Shown here: in pieces, positions 26,430-38,329 of the stretch
How the letters are laid out: each line of letters opens with the position of its first letter
How positions within the stretch are numbered: position 1 is the stretch's first letter
DNA from: Artemia franciscana
Lineage: Eukaryota; Arthropoda; Branchiopoda; Anostraca; Artemiidae
Reading direction: 5' to 3'
Assembly (NCBI RefSeq): GCF_032884065.1
Contig: NC_088867.1
Span: 28,019,507 to 28,083,506, forward strand
DNA length: 64,000 bases
Made by a program: the position numbers and the translations under genes
Notes under the pieces: model-generated
Seen by the model: only the letters and a program-made list of their open reading frames with translations
Databases searched by the model: none
Told to the model about the DNA's origin: nothing

Positions 26430-27948
26430 ATGTTTCCTAACTCTTCCAGCCCCCTCAGGGAAGGGGGCCAAGCATCTAATTGGTTATCAGAAGCGGATAT
26501 TCCTATTGTTGTATCTCCAGTATCCAATGATGATAGCCTGAATGAAACCATGATTACTGTCTCTGAGTCACCAATCTCTGAAACTGACAACCTGCTAAAT
26601 GAGGATTTTCAGACAGTGGGCAGAAAACAGAAACGAAAAAAGCCTTCTATGAGTCCTCCTGAAATAATGGGACTCTCAAACTCAGCTCCAGCTGTGGAGA
26701 TAAAGGACAAACCCATTATCCTTTTTACTCCAACAGTAAAAGATCAATCTTACTCTATCAAAAATATTACTAATACTAGAATGAATCTTTTCGAAACTTT
26801 TAGATGCAGCTTCATTGTGAATGTGAACAGAGATGGTTCACTAACAGTTATGTTTCTAGACAGAAATGAAGCCTGCAAAGCACTTAGCCTACATAAAATT
26901 GGCAATATCCCTGTTACACCTGAATGGTGGAAACCAACCCTGAAAAATTCTCAGAAAATAGTACTGTACAACATACCATTGGAACTGTCAAATGATGACT
27001 TGAAAGATGGTCTTATGAACAATAAGGGGGAAATGCTGGAGGTTCTGGATGTTCATCGTATGGGCAAGCTAGATTCTAAGGGAACAAGAAGTAGTAAGAG
27101 TGTCCTCTTTATCTTACCTGCTAGTTCCCAATTTGACTCGGTATTCCTTTTTGGTCAGCAAAAAGCTCATAAAATATACCAAGAAAAACCTCTTCAATGC
27201 TCAAAATGTTTTAGGCTTGGTCACTCATCTAAGTGTTGTTCTTCTTCTGAACCAGGGTGCCCTAATTGCCTTGGATAATCACTCCTTGTCTACAGAAAGT
27301 AGATGCACTGAAGTGCCTAAATGTACAAACTGTGATGGTAGACATCAATCAACAGATTGCAAGTCATGTCCTAAATATGTTCAACGAGCTAAAGTTTTAA
27401 AGATTGCTCTTCAAGAAAATGTTCCTTTCATGATAGCTGCAATGGAGCTGGCCAAGCTGTCCAAAGTACCATCAGGTCCAAGAGTTAATGAGGCCAAGGA
27501 AGGGAATTTAGCCCTTCCTCAAAAACCCTGGCTACAGGTCCACAAGAACAACCCAAATCAGGCACTCATACCTCCTACTGAGACTTCTTACCCTCTGTTG
27601 GCTAAGGAGTATCCCAAGGTGGCTGAAGCTAGTCCATCCCTCAACAATCCTAAAACTAATCCTAAATCTTGTTCTGAAAGAGTGGCAGCTTTTCCTAATA
27701 TTTCTACTCAAGCCATCACTATGCAAGATAGAGTTGGACCTCATATTACTAATTTAATTAAATATGTTGCATCAGTGGACCTAATATTACAATCAAATAT
27801 GGCTAAAGATAAAAAAGCCAGTATAACAAAAGAAATTGCAGAACACTACTTTTCCATTTCTATTTTCAATGAAATAGGAACAGAATTATCATCCATTCTC
27901 TCAAAATATCATGCATGTCACCTATTCAACCCTTCCTATGTTAACTAA
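26430..27948 (+). pseudogene. LINE-A ORF1 (nucleic-acid-binding protein)
   Basis: The first part (26430-27278) has an acidic N-terminus, a basic patch (GRKQKRKKPSM), an RRM-like middle and a first knuckle (CSKCFRLGHSSKCC). A frameshift near 27270 moves the reading to the frame ending at 27948, which holds the next knuckle (CTNCDGRHQSTDC) and CPKYVQRAKVLKIA. Multiple knuckles at the C-terminal side of ORF1 are typical of I- and Jockey-like LINEs, where this protein packages the element RNA. The stop (27946-27948) overlaps the ORF2 start by 11 bases, suggesting coupled translation in the intact element. Confidence 0.75.
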
Positions 27949-30900
27949 GCTGCAGATCCTACAATGGAATTGCGTCTCTTTAAATTCAAATAAACTTGCT
28001 GATCTTATCCAATGTGCAAATGATAATAGAATTGGAATTATTTGTCTACAAGAGACTAATCTTCATCAGTACAAGAAAATCAAAATGCCTGGGTACAAGT
28101 GCTACAGGAAAGATAGATCAACTAACAGAAAGGGAGGGGGTGTGGCAATTTTTGTTCATGTTTCAATCCAACACTCCCCTCAACCCTCAACTATCTACAG
28201 GGATGAAATAGATGTTGTAGGTATATTAATTACCTTAGCCGATGGTAACCATCTTGCCATAAAATCCTTTTATAATCCATGTGGGAGTAAGGACATCCAA
28301 AGTATCTTGGAAACAGAATTATCAGGTAATAATACCTTTTTTTTGGTGATTTTAATGCCCATAATCCTCTCTGGGAATAATCAGCTGGTAGCAACAAAGC
28401 AGGAAGAGGAATAGAGTACCTATTGTCCAATTTTCCTGACACCTTGATTTTCACTCCATTTGACTTTCAGACCAGGTATAATATTTCTTCTAACTCTTTC
28501 TCAACTATAGATTTGCTTCTAGGTCCTTCTTCATATTATGATTTAGTTCAGATGGTAAAGGTGTCGTCTCTTCAATCTGATCATTGTGTAATTCTTACAT
28601 CATTTCAAGATTTATGCTACACTCCCAAACCCTATGTCCCTACATTTATCAACTCCAAAGGTAATTGGTCCCTTTTTCGTGAGATGTTAAATGAAGTGGA
28701 TTTTTCCTTTGTTTCTCCTAATTCTGATATTAATGCCATTGAGTCTAATCTGAGATCAATCCTTCTGGAGTCAGCTAAATTGGCAATTCCAATGACTAGG
28801 GTACATTTTTACAATGGCTCCAAAAGACCCAAGAATTGGTGGAATGATGAGTGTAGGGTTGCAGTTCTGGCAAAGAGAAAGGCTCGTAAAATGTTTCAAA
28901 AGCACCCATCTTAGTCAACAGCAATCTCTTATAAGCAGTCATGTGCTAAGGTGAAACTAATTAGTAGGAGAGCTAAACAGAGTACATGGCTGAATTTCAG
29001 CTCAAGCATCAGTTTTAGAACCCCAATTTCAAAGGTCCATAATTTCATTAGCCAACTAAATAATGGAAAGCAGCCTAATGATGACCGTAGATATGATATC
29101 ATTCAGGATGGATATCCAATTGTCTCAGATAAAAAGAAGGCAGATCTGTTTACTGATGTTTTTAAAAATGATTGCTCAGATTTTCATCCCAGCCAACCTC
29201 CTTTTTGTAATCTCCCTCTTACCTGTTCTTATAAGGGTACTCTGATGAAACCTTTTTCCCAAGATGAATTTTGCTTAGCACTTAATTCTCTTAACATCAA
29301 GTCTTCCCCAGGTTATGATGGTATTTATATGAAGTGGATTCTTGAGTCCCCAAAGGTGGTTCATACAGCCCTCTTAAGTTTTTATAATCTTATTTGGTCA
29401 AGTCAAAAGTTCCCAGACGCCTGGAAGATTGCTCAGGTATTCCCAGCTTTAAAACCTTCTTATTCATCTAATGATCTCAAGTCTTACCGTCCTATATTGG
29501 TATTACCTTCCTTTAGTAAAGTTCTGGAAAGGCTTGTCTTATCAAGAATTGAGTGGTTTGCTGAAGTCAACAATCTCTTTCCTAGTGAACAAACAGGTTT
29601 CAGAAAAGGACATAGCTCTTTAGACAACATTACCCGGCTAGAAATTGATGTTTGTAACTCTCTTAAAATAAGACATGTCACAATGGCTGTTCTGTTTGAC
29701 TGGTCGAATGCCTATGGAAATGTAGTCCACAATAAATTATTGGAAATCCTAATAAATCTTGACTTCCCGTATCCTTTTATAAGTTTTATAAAGTCTTTTC
29801 TAACTGATAGATATTTTTACGTTCAAGTAAATCAGTCTAGAAGTGAGCAATGCCCCATTACGAGAGGACTTCCTCAAGGTGCAATATTGAGTCCTCTTCT
29901 ATTGAACTTGTATGTTTCTGAATTTCAAGTATCTCATGTTCAAGTATCTCATGCATCATTTGGCCTTTATGCAGATGATTTGATCATTTGGAAGTCAGGA
30001 AGGGATATTAGCCTTCTTCAAAGCCTTATTCAACAGGATATAAGTTTAGTCCAGAGATTCTCTTTAGCATTTGGCTTCCCAATCTCAATCAGTAAAACTA
30101 AAGCCATTATATTTACTAATGGTACTCTAGATCCTCCTAATCCACTGACAATTTTCTCAAGGGAGATCCCATATTGCAATTCAGTGAAGTTACTTGGTTT
30201 ATTAATGGATTCTAAAATGAAGTGGCATGAACATATTAATTCTTTGAAATCTCTGATTATTCCGAGACTTTGTATTCTAAAAAGACTTGTTGGAAGTAAG
30301 TGGGGATGTCACCCAAAAATTATTTTGGATTTTTACAAATTATATATTCGTTCAAATATAGAATATGGAATTCAAATTTTTTTCAGCTCGTCCCCCATCC
30401 TCATTCAAAATCCTTGAATCTTTACAAAATTCTGCTATTTGAATAGCTTTGGGTGTGCATAAGCATACTGCTCTGTCAAAGTTAAGAACACTGTCGGGAT
30501 TGGTGTCCCTAAGTGAAAGAGCATCTAGTCTAAGGATAAAGTATTTCTCGCAAATCTAGGCTTATGGAGCCAAGCATGCTGTATATGCACACACCTTTGC
30601 TGAGAAGTCAGCCTGTCCCAATGCCCATTCATCATGGAATCAGTTTCAACTGGAGGTCCCAAACTGGAATCAACATTCGCTTTATGCATATCCCTTTACC
30701 GAGTCCCCCCCATGGGAAATGAGTCCTCCAAGCTGTCAAGTAGAACTTATCTCTATTAGTAAAGATTTGATTCCTAATTACGAGATCCAGACTATTTTGG
30801 CTGAACACATCTCAAGGGCTTACCCCAACTATAGAAAAATATATACAGATGGATCTGTCCAGAGGGAAAGAGCTGGAGCAGGAGCATGTATCCCATCCCT

Positions 30901-31630
30901 GAATTTGAATATTTATTCTCCTCTCCCATTGGGATCTTCTATCTTGTCTGCTGAATTATGTGCCATCCGCCTGGCCTTGGATGCACTTATAAATTATAAC
31001 ATGGAATCTGAAAATATACTCTGTCTCTCCGACTCTAAATCAGCATTACTACTGATCCAAAATATTAATAGAATTGCTAATGACAAAGATTTATATAATA
31101 TTAGAAGACAGCTTCTTAATCTTAAGATCAAGGAAAATGAAGTTTATTTTCAACATGTTCCTAGTCAAAAAGGTATAAAATATAATGATATGGCTGATTC
31201 TCTAGCAGCAAAGGCTTCCATGTTATCTCCTAGTCCTTCCTCTGACCTCAATTCACGAGATATTATCAGGCAAAGATCCAAAGTTAATCACAGTAAATTA
31301 ATGTTATCTCCATTTCATACAAGATTAAATACAGTGCTATATTACCGGCTGAAATCAGGTGCCCTACTTCTAAATAGCTTGTTATTTAATTGGAAGCTAC
31401 ATCATTCCCCTTTATGCCGAATCTGCTTTTCAGCAGAGGAAACAATCCAGCATATTTTATTTGATTGTCAGGCTCAGAGTGAGGAGACTGTTGCTCTTAA
31501 GCGTTTCTGCTCCTTGGCTAAGATTTCAAATACTTATACAGCTATCCTGGATTCTAACCTGCCATGGGAAATTGATCGTAAGATATTTAAGACAGCAATT
31601 GATACCTTAAAGAAGAGAAATATTGTTTAA
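27938..31630 (+). pseudogene. LINE-A ORF2 (endonuclease-RT-RNase H)
   Basis: The start atgttaactaagctgcagat (27938) overlaps the ORF1 stop. Endonuclease motifs follow: LQILQWNCVSLN, IICLQETNLHQ, KGGGVAIF, then a frameshift around 28345-28380 within the GDFNAHNP-type box. The SDH line (LQSDHCVI) is near 28580. An in-frame stop lies at 28912-28914. RT runs to about 30415 with TGFRKGHSSLDN, RGLPQGAILSPLL and LYADDLIIW. A frameshift near 30400 and a stop near 30557 precede the RNase H domain (IYTDGSVQRERAG, ILCLSDSKSALLL, DMADSLAAKA). The C-terminal motif is CRICFSAEETIQHILFDC. The enzyme would nick target DNA and reverse-transcribe the element RNA there. Confidence 0.85.
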
Positions 31631-31645
31631 TAAAGATTAAAGCTT

Positions 31646-32384
31646 GAAGAAGTCAATTTTTAAAGGGACGCGACTTATCCATAGTTTTTGATTGTGCAGA
31701 AGAGAGCGGGAATGAGTAGGAAGAGCCGTATTAGTACCGGCCGGCCTAGTGCCTTAAACTGCTGGGGACAGGTAGCTCAGGTACTCGTACTTCCCACAAT
31801 CAATAACAGTGTATTATTGTTCATAATCGTATATGTCCATTGTTTGCAGATTGGAGGAGAATAGCGCTTCCAGTAGCTAGTTTTTCTAGAGAAGATGTCA
31901 AAGAGGTGAAAGGACTTGTTGTTAGTCCATATACCTCCCTACAATTTTTGGAACTGGAANNNNNNNNNNCTTAAGTAAGATCCTTGGGTATCTAACGTAT
32001 TCAACTCATTCCACCTCACTTCAGGGTTTTGTAAATACAAGCTTGTTTCATCCCTTTTGACTTGTAGTCATTTTAGACTTTACATAATAAGCTTTGTCTC
32101 GAACCCATGATACTGAAGAGTGTGAATGGTTTTTGTACAGATGTGTACATTTCACCTTCAACTTCCTTAATAGGTAAACTGTGCATATGCTATGTATCCA
32201 TATTCATGAGTAAACAGCAGGTATGCTCCATGTCTAACCCTTTTTGGTCAAAAATATGTCTGCTCTGTATCCAGTCTTTGTATAGTTGCTTTAAGTTGCT
32301 ATGTTGCTTTTATAGTTGCTATGTTGCTTTAATCCTCTCTGATCAGTAGTGTTTGCACTCCATATTCAATGCCCTTTGGCTTAA
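31646..32384. other. No recognised gene; contains assembly gap
   Basis: No exon or repeat is recognised. Ten N (31960-31969) mark a join of unknown true length, so order and distance across this point are not guaranteed. Confidence 0.6.
31960..31969. other. Assembly gap (10 N)
   Basis: Ten consecutive N. The real gap length is unknown. Confidence 0.99.
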
Positions 32385-34275
32385 GCATGGTTTTTATGGC
32401 ACTTGGTATTAACCAAGTGACATAGCAATCGCAAATTCTGTCTGTCTGTCAGTCCTGGTTTTGCTACTCTAGGCACTTCCAGGTAAGCTAGGACGATGAA
32501 ATTTGGCAAGCGTATCAGGGACCGGACCAGATTAAATTAGAAATAGTCTTTTTCTTGATTTGACCATCTGGGGGGAGTGGGGGCTGGTTAATTTGGAAAA
32601 AATAGAAAAAATGAAGTATTTTTAACTTATGAGTGGGTGATGGGATCTTAATGAAATTTGATATTTGGAATGATATTGTTTCTCAGAGCTCTTATTTTAA
32701 ATCACGACCGGATCTGATGACATTGGGGGGGGGGTTGGAGGGGGGGACCTAAAATCTTGGAAAACACTTAGAGTGGAGGAATAGGGATGAAACTTGATGG
32801 GAAAAATAAGCACAAGTCCCAGATACATGATTGACATAATTGGAACGGATCCGCTCTCTTTGGGGTAGTTGGGGGGGGGGTAATTCTGAAAAATTAGAAA
32901 AAAAGAGGGATTTTTAACTTACGAACGGGTGATCGGATCTCAATGAGATTTGATGTTTAGAAGGATATCGTGTCTTAGAGCTCTTATTTTAAATCCCGAC
33001 CAGATCTGGTGACATTGGGGGGGAGTTGGGAGGGGGAAACCTAAAACTTGGGAAACACTTAAGAGTGGAGGGATCGGGATGAAACTTGGTGGGAAAAATA
33101 ATCACGAGTTCTAGATACATGATTGACATAACCGGAACGGATCCGCTCTCTTTGGGGTAGTTGGGGGAGGGGTTAATTCCGAAAAATTAGGAAAAATGAG
33201 GTATTTTTAACTTACGAACGGGTGATCGGATCTCAATGAAATTTGATATTTAGAAGGATATCGTGTCTCAAAGCTATTATTTTAAATCCTGACCGGATCT
33301 GGTGACATTGGGGGAAGTTTGGGGTGGGGGAACCTAAAATCATGGAAAACGCATAGATTAGAGTGATCGGATCTTCATGAAACTTCATATTTAGAAGGAC
33401 CTCGTAACTCAGATCTCTTATTTTAAATCTCAACCGGATCAAGCGTAATTGGGGGGGGGCAGTTGGGGGACCGGAAATCTTAGAAAATACTTAAAGTGGT
33501 GAGATCAGGATGAAACTGGATGGGAAGAATAGAAACCTGTCTAAAATACGTGACTGACATAACCGGACCGGATCTGCTCTCTTCTGTGACATTGGGGAGA
33601 GGGGGAAACCGGAATTCTTGGAAAACGTGAAAATTGGGGTATTTTTATCTTACGAATAGATGATCGGATCTTAATGAAATTTGATTTTTAGAAGGAATTC
33701 ATGTCTCAGAGCTCTTATTTCAAATGCCGACCAGATCTTTTGACATTGCGGGGAGTTGGAGGGGGAAATCTTGGAAAAACACTTGGAGTGGAGGAATCGG
33801 GATGAAGCTTGGTGGATAGAATAAACAAATGTCCTTGATATGTGATTGACAGAATCGTACTGGATTCGCTCTCTTTGGGGGAGTTGGGGGGATGTGTTCA
33901 GTGATTTGTCGAGTTTGGTGCTTCTGGACTTGCTAGGACGATGAAAATTGGTAGGCGTGTCAAGGAGCTGCACAATTTGACTTGATGAAGTCGTTTTCCC
34001 AGATTCGACTATCTGGGGGGCTAAAGGGAGAGGAAAAATTAGAAAAATTAGGTTTTTATAACTTACGAGTGGGTGATCGGATCTTAATGAATTTTGATAT
34101 TTAGAAAGACATCGTGACTCAGAGCTCTTATTTTAAATCCTGACCGGCATTAAGCCTCTCATTTTCCTTTTTAAATCAATCTTGATTCACAGAATTTTGT
34201 TAGAGCTCATACCATATGATCTCTTGGCTCTTAGCTCTTCTCGCCTCGTCACAAGTGCCATATGAGCTCTTGTTT
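32385..34275 (+). repeat. Large ~290-bp-unit repeat family, copy 3 (complete)
   Basis: This is a complete forward copy. It starts at tttatggcacttggtatta (about 32392), whose first bases form a small hairpin with the following accaagtgac. It ends at cacaagtgccatatgagctc (about 34251-34270). The common end motif ATGGCACTTG is therefore present in inverse orientation at both ends. Inside, the line acttacgaacgggtgatcgg recurs at about 32628, 32921, 33209, 33648 and 34061. The adjacent units are 288-293 bp apart and each carries one or more G-runs. Confidence 0.8.
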
Positions 34276-34565
34276 TGTTTTTTAATGATATATCCACTCC
34301 GAAATTTGAATCCGGTCTTTGGTGCTTGTGAAAGTGATTTTTTGAACTATTATCTTACCTTTTTTTGTCTAACTTATGCACGTAACAACGTTACTGGCTT
34401 TTCCCTAACTAATGCGCAAAATTTTAAAACATGGAGTGAGCATAAAAATGATGTATTAGGTCAAACCTAAAACAAATAGAAATTATTTTTAAAAAATAAC
34501 TTAAGCCTAAAACAGAAAGAACTAAAAAAAAAGTCCAAGGAAGGAAATCTGAACTTGTAGATTTG
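34276..34565. other. Short gap upstream of PSMA6
   Basis: AT-rich; no gene or repeat recognised. Confidence 0.4.
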
Positions 34566-34618
34566 TATATAGGGGAATTGAGCAGAGAGTTCTCTCTGAC
34601 AATCGTTCTGGAGACTCA
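34566..34618 (+). promoter_or_regulatory. Candidate PSMA6 promoter and non-coding first exon
   Basis: A tatata box (34566-34571) stands about 20-30 bases before agagagttctctctgac, which could hold the start site. The stretch ends at a strong donor, gactca|gtaagt (intron from 34619). A matching acceptor, ttttattttag, lies at 35046-35056, just 6 bases before the PSMA6 start codon. This predicts a short 5' UTR exon and a 438-base intron. It is inferred from signals only. Confidence 0.4.
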
Positions 34619-35062
34619 GTAAGTTTTCTGTCCTTAAACATACTCTTTATTGTTTAGACCATCCTTCTCTACTCCCCAAAATAAAACTTCTCGTCACCCT
34701 AAAGTTAAGACTTATTTGGCATCAATGCATAATTTTATTGTTTTTTTTTAGCTACAGGGGCTTTATTCAAAGTTGGGATTGAATGTTATCAATCTACTGT
34801 TTACCGAGTTGTTTGTCTGATCAATACAGTATGTTTGGTTCTTGTTATTTATTGTGTGACTGTTTTGCATTTCAACAACGTTCAAAACGGTTATTTGAGA
34901 TTTTCTTAGCCATTTTCAGTTGTGACCTCTTATATCTTATTTCCCAATACTTTAAAAGACTATTGCCAATTCCAATAAATATTTAAAAGATGTTGCTGGA
35001 ATGCAAAGTTTCATACTTTGAACTTGAACGTTGTTCTAATGCACATTTTATTTTAGGTTGTA

Positions 35063-35803
35063 ATGTCACGAGGAAGCAGTGCTGGTTTTGACCGTCATAT
35101 AACTATTTTTTCACCAGAAGGCAGACTGTATCAAGTGGAATATGCTTTCAAAGCGATCACTTATGCAGGTCTTACATCCGTAGGCCTTAAAGGAACTGAT
35201 ATTGCAGTTGTTGCAACACAGAAAAAAGTTGCTGATAAGCTTATAAATGCTGATACTGTTACTATGCTTTTTAAAATTACGGAGAAAATTGGTTGCGTGA
35301 TGACAGGGATGGTAGCTGATAGCAAATATCAAGTTCAACGTGCACGTATTGAAGCTGCCAACTGGAAGTACAAGTATAATACAGAAATTCCAATTGATGT
35401 CCTATCCCAGAGAATGGCTGATATTTCTCAAGTATATACACAAAATGCAGAAATGCGGCCTCTTGGCTGCAGTATGATATTGATTGCTTATGATTCAGAA
35501 CTTGGTCCCTGTGTCTATAAAACTGATCCAGCTGGATATCATTGTGGTTATAAAGCTATTGCTGCTGGTGTTAAGCAGGTGGAATGCCAAAATTATCTTG
35601 AAAAGAAGTATAAAAAGAAGCAGCAGTATTTGGGAGAAGAAGCTGTCCATTTGGCAATTGGAACTCTGTCACATGTTTTGTCTTCTGATTTGAAACCTAC
35701 TGATATTGAAGTTGGAATTGTGACAGAAAAGGATAAGAAGTTCAAAGTTTTATCAACAGAGGAAATTCGTACTGCTCTAGAGGCACTTGCAGAAAAGGAT
35801 TAG
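35063..35803 (+). CDS. PSMA6: Proteasome subunit alpha type-6 (alpha-1)
   Basis: This is a complete 246-residue protein, the same length as human PSMA6. It opens with the alpha-subunit N-terminal signature ([20 protein letters not shown], residues 9-28), followed by the Ntn-fold core with [36 protein letters not shown] and [11 protein letters not shown]. Alpha subunits are non-catalytic and form the gated outer ring of the 20S proteasome in cytosol and nucleus. The start is the first ATG after a splice acceptor (ag at 35055-35056) and matches the family's [12 protein letters not shown] opening. The whole coding region lies in one exon. A retrocopy is possible but unlikely given the upstream acceptor and lack of damage. 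A polyadenylation signal lies about 100 bases downstream. Confidence 0.97.
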   Translation: MSRGSSAGFDRHITIFSPEGRLYQVEYAFKAITYAGLTSVGLKGTDIAVVATQKKVADKLINADTVTMLFKITEKIGCVMTGMVADSKYQVQRARIEAANWKYKYNTEIPIDVLSQRMADISQVYTQNAEMRPLGCSMILIAYDSELGPCVYKTDPAGYHCGYKAIAAGVKQVECQNYLEKKYKKKQQYLGEEAVHLAIGTLSHVLSSDLKPTDIEVGIVTEKDKKFKVLSTEEIRTALEALAEKD

Positions 35804-35904
35804 TGTCATACAAGATGTACTGACTATGCCCCCCCCATCACTTTCCATGTTTAATTTTGGTTTATTTTCACTTATTTTTTGTATCACTTATTTCCTATGT
35901 ATCA

Positions 35905-35910
35905 AATAAA
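35905..35910 (+). terminator. PSMA6 polyadenylation signal AATAAA
   Basis: Canonical hexamer 102 bases after the PSMA6 stop codon, preceded by T-rich 3' UTR. Confidence 0.7.
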
Positions 35911-37466
35911 ATAGTCAAGCTAATTGATTTGTGTGTTGTTTCTGTTATACCCAGTCTAGATGTTGGTAATAGACGCCTTATCCACATGTTATTTAAGAAA
36001 CGGTTTGGAAGTGTTTTTGAAAGAGCATTTTTTGGGTGGGAAACTTTATAGTAGACTTAGACCTGGCGTAAGCTCCTGCCGATTCAGAGAATTAGCTGGG
36101 GTTGTTTTCGGAGTTCCTCAAGGGAAGTCTGACTAATGATTATTTTTATTATTTTGGAACTGTTTAACCAAAATTATGTATTAAGGTGTGGAGTCTCGGA
36201 GCCCAAACTTCGTTTTTGGTCTCAATTGAATTGACAATGCTAGCAAGTGCACAAGAAGGAAGAATATCCAATTATCAGATCCTCTACTCTCCTCGAGATT
36301 GTTTTGGAGAACTTTAAGAAAAAACTTAAACAGTGCCATAAATATGCTGCTCTTCCAATTTCGACCCAGCCCTAACATATGAAAAATGCCCTCACATCCA
36401 AAAAAAACTTTTAGGAGCAGCTTTAAGAGAAGGTATAATTAATATTTAAATTTCCTAAAAAGTAAAATCTACTTCTACTGCGACAATTTTGAAATAATTA
36501 GATGCGACAGTATTAACAAAAAAGAATGTCTGAAAATCTGATATGGCGATGGCGACGTGCCTAAAAATTCTGAAAGCAACTTTTTGATTAGTCGCCATTT
36601 TTTTTCCTTTTTTTGTTAAATGGTGTTCAGTTGAAGTGATTTACTTGGACCCATTAAGGGTAATAGGAAAACAATATTCGAGTTATTCCAGAATATAGTT
36701 TTGTTAGTTTTTTGTATATAGAGTTTTTATAATATAGAGTATTTTTTTGGGGAAAAAGAAGTTAGCTTTCACTAAATTTTTAATCTGTTGTAATTTGCTT
36801 GTACTGAATTTGGTGTGGCATCATCAATATTTGAGGACGTGGTGTGCGTTTGAATAGTTGCCTTTCCCACCATGCAACCTTACAAATTGTCCACAAACTA
36901 CGAAACATAGATTTAAATTCACCACCCCCTATGATTAGGCTGTACATCTTGAACTTAAAATATAATTTATGAAACCGTCAAAATTACCCTGTAGACTCCT
37001 CAAGCAGTTAGGTGACTACAGCTACTGAATTTATTCTATCTCCATAAGGAAAGTGAATTCAGGCTAGTTTTATTACGATTGAAGATAACTACGATGACTA
37101 AAATTAAAATTCGTTCATGAATAGTTGTACTATTATTACGATTTCTATTTAGAAGAAAGTCATTAAAAAGCTGCAAATCACTTTTTTTCGATTATAATTT
37201 AATCAAAACTTTGAAATAGTTTTCTGTGTTGAAAAATCTCATGCTGGGCCTCTTTAAGGCTTCCCCTATAGATCGTACCCCCTTCTCACCTTCTCCTCTT
37301 GCTGGACCTTGTTTTAGATTTCTGCCTCTTTAAATCAAAATTGTGGCTTTGGTATAACGTTTTCAATATAATTGAGGTAGTAAATTGGCATTGTGACAGT
37401 AAGGAACTAGACTTTCTATGAGAACAGTGAAATTGCTTTAATGCGTTTCTTCTATTTTAGTGTAAA
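35911..37466. other. Intergenic between PSMA6 and DAPIT
   Basis: No exon or repeat copy is supported. The stretch should contain the DAPIT promoter and a non-coding first exon, because an acceptor (tctattttag, ending 37460) precedes its start codon. I cannot place that exon confidently. Confidence 0.5.
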
Positions 37467-37547
37467 ATGGCAGGATCACAAGCTGGCTCGGAACTGCAAG
37501 GTCTTTCCAAACACTTTAACGCTGTCACTTTGAGAGGTCGAGCCAAT
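37467..37547 (+). CDS. ATP5MK: ATP synthase membrane subunit DAPIT, exon 1
   Basis: This exon encodes residues 1-27, ending HFNAVTLRGRAN, and stops at a strong donor (aat|gtaagt). DAPIT (also called USMG5 or ATP5MK) is a single-pass inner-mitochondrial-membrane subunit of ATP synthase. It helps dimer formation and stability. The family signature here is a short N-terminus with a (K/H)(Y/H)FN...T..GRAN line, which matches insect and vertebrate DAPIT. Joined in phase 0 to exon 2 it gives a 55-residue protein; family members are usually 50-60. Translation past the donor is intron and should be ignored. An acceptor at 37460 implies a 5' UTR intron. Confidence 0.9.
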
Positions 37548-38329
37548 GTAAGTCTACTTTTAGCAAAATATCAGAATCAGTTATATTTTTGTATATTATT
37601 AACAGAAGTAATAACAAATGTGTGCTTTAACGAGACGGGAAGAGCGAATCTTACTCAGTGTGATTGAGTTAGAGCATAGATCCTGCAATGTTCGTCTCCC
37701 TTGTTAGTTTCAGCTTAAAAAGAGCGTCTATCTCAACTCGTGTCATCTCATTTGCAATTCAAGTGAAGTTAAGTACGCATATAACCACATTTGCAATTTT
37801 CTTGAAGTCTTCAGAGTATATGTGCGTTATTTTCTGTCGTGAAAAGCTTTTTTGTGATGCTTAAAGATGATGGAGAACTAAGAATATGCTGGTATTCTTA
37901 TCAGAATATGCTTCATTAGTAGGGGACAGTGAGGCTAGATGAGACAGTTTTCACAAGCTTAGCTCGGCATTGTTTTACTATGAAAAAACATATTCTTGAA
38001 GCCTATACATTATATTACAAAAACATATATATTTTTTTTTATTTTGGTAAAAGCTAAGCAATAAACATAAAGGCTTTTTTACTGTCTAATTCAGATTATC
38101 ACCCTACCCCACATCAGTGCAAGTTGATACTGTGGTAAGAACAATTGATATTTTGAAAGAAATAGGCAGGTATAAATAAAGATGTAGACGTTTTTATGGA
38201 GTACAATTCAAACTGAGTATAGAAAAGTTAATTTCAAAGATAACTCAATATTAATCACCTAAACGTTCTTTTATTAAATATTAATCTGAATCCCTTGGTT
38301 GTCTCCTGAGGCGAAAATAATTTCAATGA

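Larger units (their letters stand above)
26278..31645 (+). mobile_element. LINE-A, near full-length RNase-H-bearing LINE
   Basis: A complete order of parts is visible: ORF1 with zinc knuckles, then ORF2 with apurinic-type endonuclease, reverse transcriptase, RNase H and a terminal CCHC-like motif. The element ends soon after aataaagattaaagctt. A candidate target duplication is gaagaaatcaatt (26265-26277) against gaagaagtcaatt (31646-31658), one mismatch in 13. This would set the limits at 26278-31645, about 5.4 kb. The combination of an APE endonuclease and RNase H fits the I superfamily. About five or six disruptions are seen, so the copy is dead but not old. Confidence 0.8.
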
